From assembly GCA_021796155.1 (NCBI GenBank), contig JAJYOO010000117.1, positions 1-7,145 on the forward strand: a DNA stretch of 7,145 nucleotides, in the 5' to 3' direction. Both the position numbers and the translations under genes were made by a program. This document shows, piece after piece, positions 5,742-7,145 of this stretch (position 1 is its first letter; each line of letters opens with the position of its first letter). This stretch comes from Chloroflexota bacterium. Lineage in GTDB: Bacteria > Chloroflexota > Anaerolineae > Anaerolineales > Villigracilaceae. The notes below the pieces were generated by a model. The model made no database searches. It had not been told where the DNA came from and saw only the letters and a list, made by a program, of their open reading frames with translations.

Positions 5742-5767
5742 CGGAATTCGATTCCGTTTAAATGGTT
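5742..5767 (+). promoter_or_regulatory. Possible ECF-type promoter of the sigma gene, with inverted repeat
   Basis: GGAAT (5743-5747) is followed after 17 bp by GTT (5765-5767), close to the GGAAT-N18-GTT pattern of SigR-type ECF sigma factors. The -35-like motif is part of the inverted repeat CGGAAT-TCG-ATTCCG (5742-5756). Transcription would begin about 50 nt before the sigma start at 5828, compatible with autoregulation. Such a short match is weak alone; position and the identity of the downstream gene are the support. Confidence 0.35.
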
Positions 5768-5827
5768 TTGTCTCGAAGGTTGGTGCGACGCATGACGAGT
5801 GTAACTTTTGAAGGTTGAATTCATCTA

Positions 5828-6442
5828 ATGGTTAATCCGACATCGCAGGAACTATCGCTCGAAAAACTCCGCGCCGGTGACCGCGCTGAAATTGCCCGCA
5901 TGGTGGACGAATTTTCCGGCCCGATCTATCGTTTGGGTTTGCGGATGCTTGGCAGTCCACAGGATGCCGAGGATGTTCTTCAGAACACGTTCATGAATGC
6001 GCTCATGCATCTGTCTGAATTCGAAGGACGTTCGAGCCTCGCAACCTGGTTGTATCGCATCGCTGCCAACGAAGCATTGATGCTCATCCGGCGCAAGAAG
6101 CCCGAAGTCAACATCGAGGATTTGCAAGCCGATGATCCAGATGCCGAATTGACGCCGCATCAATTTGTGGATTGGAGCGGTCTGCCGGAAGATGAATTAC
6201 TTTCTGAGGAAGGAAAGAAGACGCTGGACGAAGCCATTCAAACGCTGCCGCAAAATTTGCGAATGGTTTTCGTCATGCGTGACGTTGAAGGATTGTCAAT
6301 CAAGGACACTGCAGATGCTCTTGGATTGACCGAGACCAACGTCAAGACCCGATTGCTGCGCGCCCGTTTGCATCTGCGAGAGAGACTTTCTGCTTATTAT
6401 GTTGAACGCCTTATTCGTGAGGACAAAAATGATGGATCATAA
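5828..6442 (+). CDS. RNA polymerase ECF sigma factor (sigma-70 family, RpoE/SigR-like)
   Basis: A 204-residue group 4 sigma factor. Region 2 (about 23-90) contains YRLGLRMLGSPQDAEDVLQNTFMNAL and the promoter-melting stretch SLATWLYRIAANEALMLIRRKK. An acidic linker (93-130) follows, and region 4 (about 131-185) has LPQNLRMVFVMRDVEGLSIKDTA and the helix-turn-helix LGLTETNVKTRLLRARLHLRERL that reads the -35 element. There is no extra C-terminal domain. The start ATG 5828 has only a weak AAGG about 12 nt upstream. The gene overlaps the anti-sigma gene by 14 bp, a usual coupled pair. A GGAAT-N17-GTT motif upstream suggests that it drives itself. Its other targets are not evident: I find no convincing copy of that motif before the neighbouring redox operons. 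Confidence 0.93.
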   Translation: MVNPTSQELSLEKLRAGDRAEIARMVDEFSGPIYRLGLRMLGSPQDAEDVLQNTFMNALMHLSEFEGRSSLATWLYRIAANEALMLIRRKKPEVNIEDLQADDPDAELTPHQFVDWSGLPEDELLSEEGKKTLDEAIQTLPQNLRMVFVMRDVEGLSIKDTADALGLTETNVKTRLLRARLHLRERLSAYYVERLIREDKNDGS

Positions 6443-6695
6443 TCATGTGAATTGCGAGACCTTGCTTGGCTCTTTATCCGAATATATTGACGGTGAATTG
6501 AGTCCCGAACTTTGCCGCGAGATCGAAAAGCATCTGTCCGGATGCGAGAATTGCCGTGTCGTTTTGAACACCACCAAGCGGACGATTGATCTCGTTCAAT
6601 CGCCAGCCGAGACAGTCCCCGTGCCGGATGACGTGCGCGAGCGTCTCTTCAAGCGCCTCAACTTGGACGATTACCTGAAGCCGAAATCTCAATAG
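6429..6695 (+). CDS. Zinc-binding anti-sigma factor (ZAS, RsrA-like)
   Basis: An 88-residue soluble anti-sigma factor with no membrane segment. The zinc motif is Cys9, then His35-x3-Cys39-x2-Cys42 (HLSGCENC), with a further Cys29. As I recall them, the RsrA residues are Cys11, His37, Cys41 and Cys44, plus Cys31, which gives the same spacing and points to a thiol-redox sensor that lets go of its sigma factor on disulfide formation. The C-terminal helix VPDDVRERLFKRLNLDDYL is amphipathic and may wrap the sigma factor. GAGGA (6419-6423) precedes ATG 6429 by 5 nt; ATG 6432 is equally possible, since the two start codons are adjacent. The start overlaps the sigma gene's end (stop 6440-6442), so the proteins are probably made in matched amounts. 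Confidence 0.88.
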   Translation: MMDHNHVNCETLLGSLSEYIDGELSPELCREIEKHLSGCENCRVVLNTTKRTIDLVQSPAETVPVPDDVRERLFKRLNLDDYLKPKSQ

Positions 6696-6728
6696 CTTTT
6701 TCTCGACCGTTGCTTTTGCCAAATCAAG

Positions 6729-6763
6729 ATCAGCCTCCGATGATTTTTATCGCGGAGGCTGAT
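6729..6763. terminator. Hairpin terminator between anti-sigma gene and small membrane gene
   Basis: ATCAGCCTCCG (6729-6739) pairs perfectly over 11 bp with CGGAGGCTGAT (6753-6763) around a 13-nt AT-rich loop. It lies between two convergent genes (stops at 6695 and 6777). The following TTAGTTATATAACTTT is AT-rich but not a pure T run, so efficiency on the plus strand is uncertain. Confidence 0.7.
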
Positions 6764-6776
6764 TAGTTATATAACT

Positions 6777-7103
6777 TTATCTCTCGCTCAACCACGTTCT
6801 CAAAGCGGTGACATCAAATGTGTCACTTTCCAAATCTTTCAACGCGGTTGACGTTGGCGTATCGGCAGGTAGATCGAATGCCGAAAGGATTTCAGAAACC
6901 GGGACATTGAATGTCGTTGAAACTTGTTCGAGCGTCATCCAGCCTTTGATCGTGTTCACGTCCGCGGCGGATGGCTGGATGGTTTGCCCTGAAGAATCTA
7001 CTTTGCCGGATGTGCTCCAAAAGCCAAGCCCTTGTGCGCTGAAAATGATTCCGAGAAAAACTGTCAGCACAACTATGCCGTAAATAAACGGATTGATTTT
7101 CAT
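6777..7103 (-). CDS. Small membrane-anchored protein of unknown function
   Basis: A 108-residue protein with one N-terminal transmembrane segment (about residues 5-25, YGIVVLTVFLGIIFSAQG), a short Ser/Gly/Gln-rich linker, and an extracytoplasmic domain of about 60 residues. That domain reads IKGWMTLEQVSTTFNVPVSEILSAFDLP and ends in a leucine-spaced tail with FDVTALRTWL. I recall similar modules at the ends of membrane iron-sulfur or DUF4405-type proteins, but cannot assign a function. The start at 7103 was chosen because GAGGAG lies 6 nt upstream; the ATG two codons earlier (7109) directly abuts that site. No cysteines are present. An upstream gene may end at 7114, giving an operon that leaves the window. 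Confidence 0.75.
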   Translation of the reverse strand: MKINPFIYGIVVLTVFLGIIFSAQGLGFWSTSGKVDSSGQTIQPSAADVNTIKGWMTLEQVSTTFNVPVSEILSAFDLPADTPTSTALKDLESDTFDVTALRTWLSER

Positions 7104-7113
7104 TTTCATCTCC

Positions 7114-7145
7114 TCATTTCGCCAATAATGGAATACCGGCTTTGA
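7114..7145 (-). CDS. Possible C-terminal end of an upstream gene
   Basis: On the minus strand the last bases of the window read KAGIPLLAK followed by TGA (7116-7114), and that stop overlaps the GAGGAG ribosome site of the 108-residue protein gene. This is what a tightly packed operon would look like, but nine residues are too few to identify a protein and the reading could be chance. Confidence 0.35.
   Translation of the reverse strand, partial: KAGIPLLAK

Noticed and set aside
1..7145. CRISPR array, tRNA, rRNA or insertion sequence
   Set aside because: No regularly spaced repeats, no cloverleaf or conserved rRNA stretches, and no transposase motifs were seen on either strand.

Overview
The window looks like chromosomal DNA from a bacterium of the Chloroflexota, probably Anaerolineae. 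This is an inference from the LysW-type lysine genes, the style of the redox genes and a GTAGGGGCGA-type palindromic repeat. There is no sign of phage, plasmid, transposase, CRISPR array, tRNA or rRNA. Most genes have typical family lengths and intact motifs.

Layout. (1) Positions 1-1837, plus strand: the 3' part of a LysJ/ArgD-type aminotransferase followed 2 bp later by LysK, the last two steps of LysW-carried lysine (or ornithine) synthesis. A 28-bp palindromic repeat sits inside the lysK reading frame. (2) 1849-1877: bidirectional terminator. (3) 1898-2438, minus strand: a small glutaredoxin followed by groES, 13 bp apart. (4) 2439-2571: divergent promoter region holding a perfect 18-bp palindrome. 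(5) 2572-3090, plus: thioredoxin fused to a YgaP-like membrane domain (DUF2892). (6) 3237-3779, plus: class I SAM methyltransferase. (7) 3835-3868: strong bidirectional terminator. (8) 5570 down to 3882, minus: a three-gene redox operon of OsmC-family protein, two-domain protein disulfide oxidoreductase (PDO) and membrane-anchored TlpA-like thioredoxin. (9) 5571-5827: divergent control region with two half-sites identical to the palindrome of region 4 and a possible ECF promoter. (10) 5828-6695, plus: ECF sigma factor and overlapping zinc-binding anti-sigma factor with RsrA-like cysteine/histidine spacing. (11) 6729-6763: terminator. (12) 7103 down to 6777, minus: small membrane-anchored protein, preceded by what may be the last codons of another gene.

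The most important result is that the PDO gene is not broken. An ordinary gene caller would split it at an in-frame TGA (4727-4725). That TGA lies exactly where the first cysteine of the C-terminal CPYC active site belongs, giving UPYC. It is followed by a bulged hairpin at the position and with the loop features expected of a bacterial SECIS element. I read it as a 222-residue selenoprotein with an N-terminal CEYC and a C-terminal UPYC site.

How the parts fit together (inference): five thiol-active proteins (glutaredoxin, thioredoxin-DUF2892, OsmC, Sec-PDO, TlpA) lie within about 3.4 kb. Two of their promoter regions share an AAAGTTGCA element, and a redox-type sigma/anti-sigma pair is divergent from the selenoprotein operon. 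This looks like a thiol/disulfide or sulfur-stress island under common control by a regulator not present in the window.
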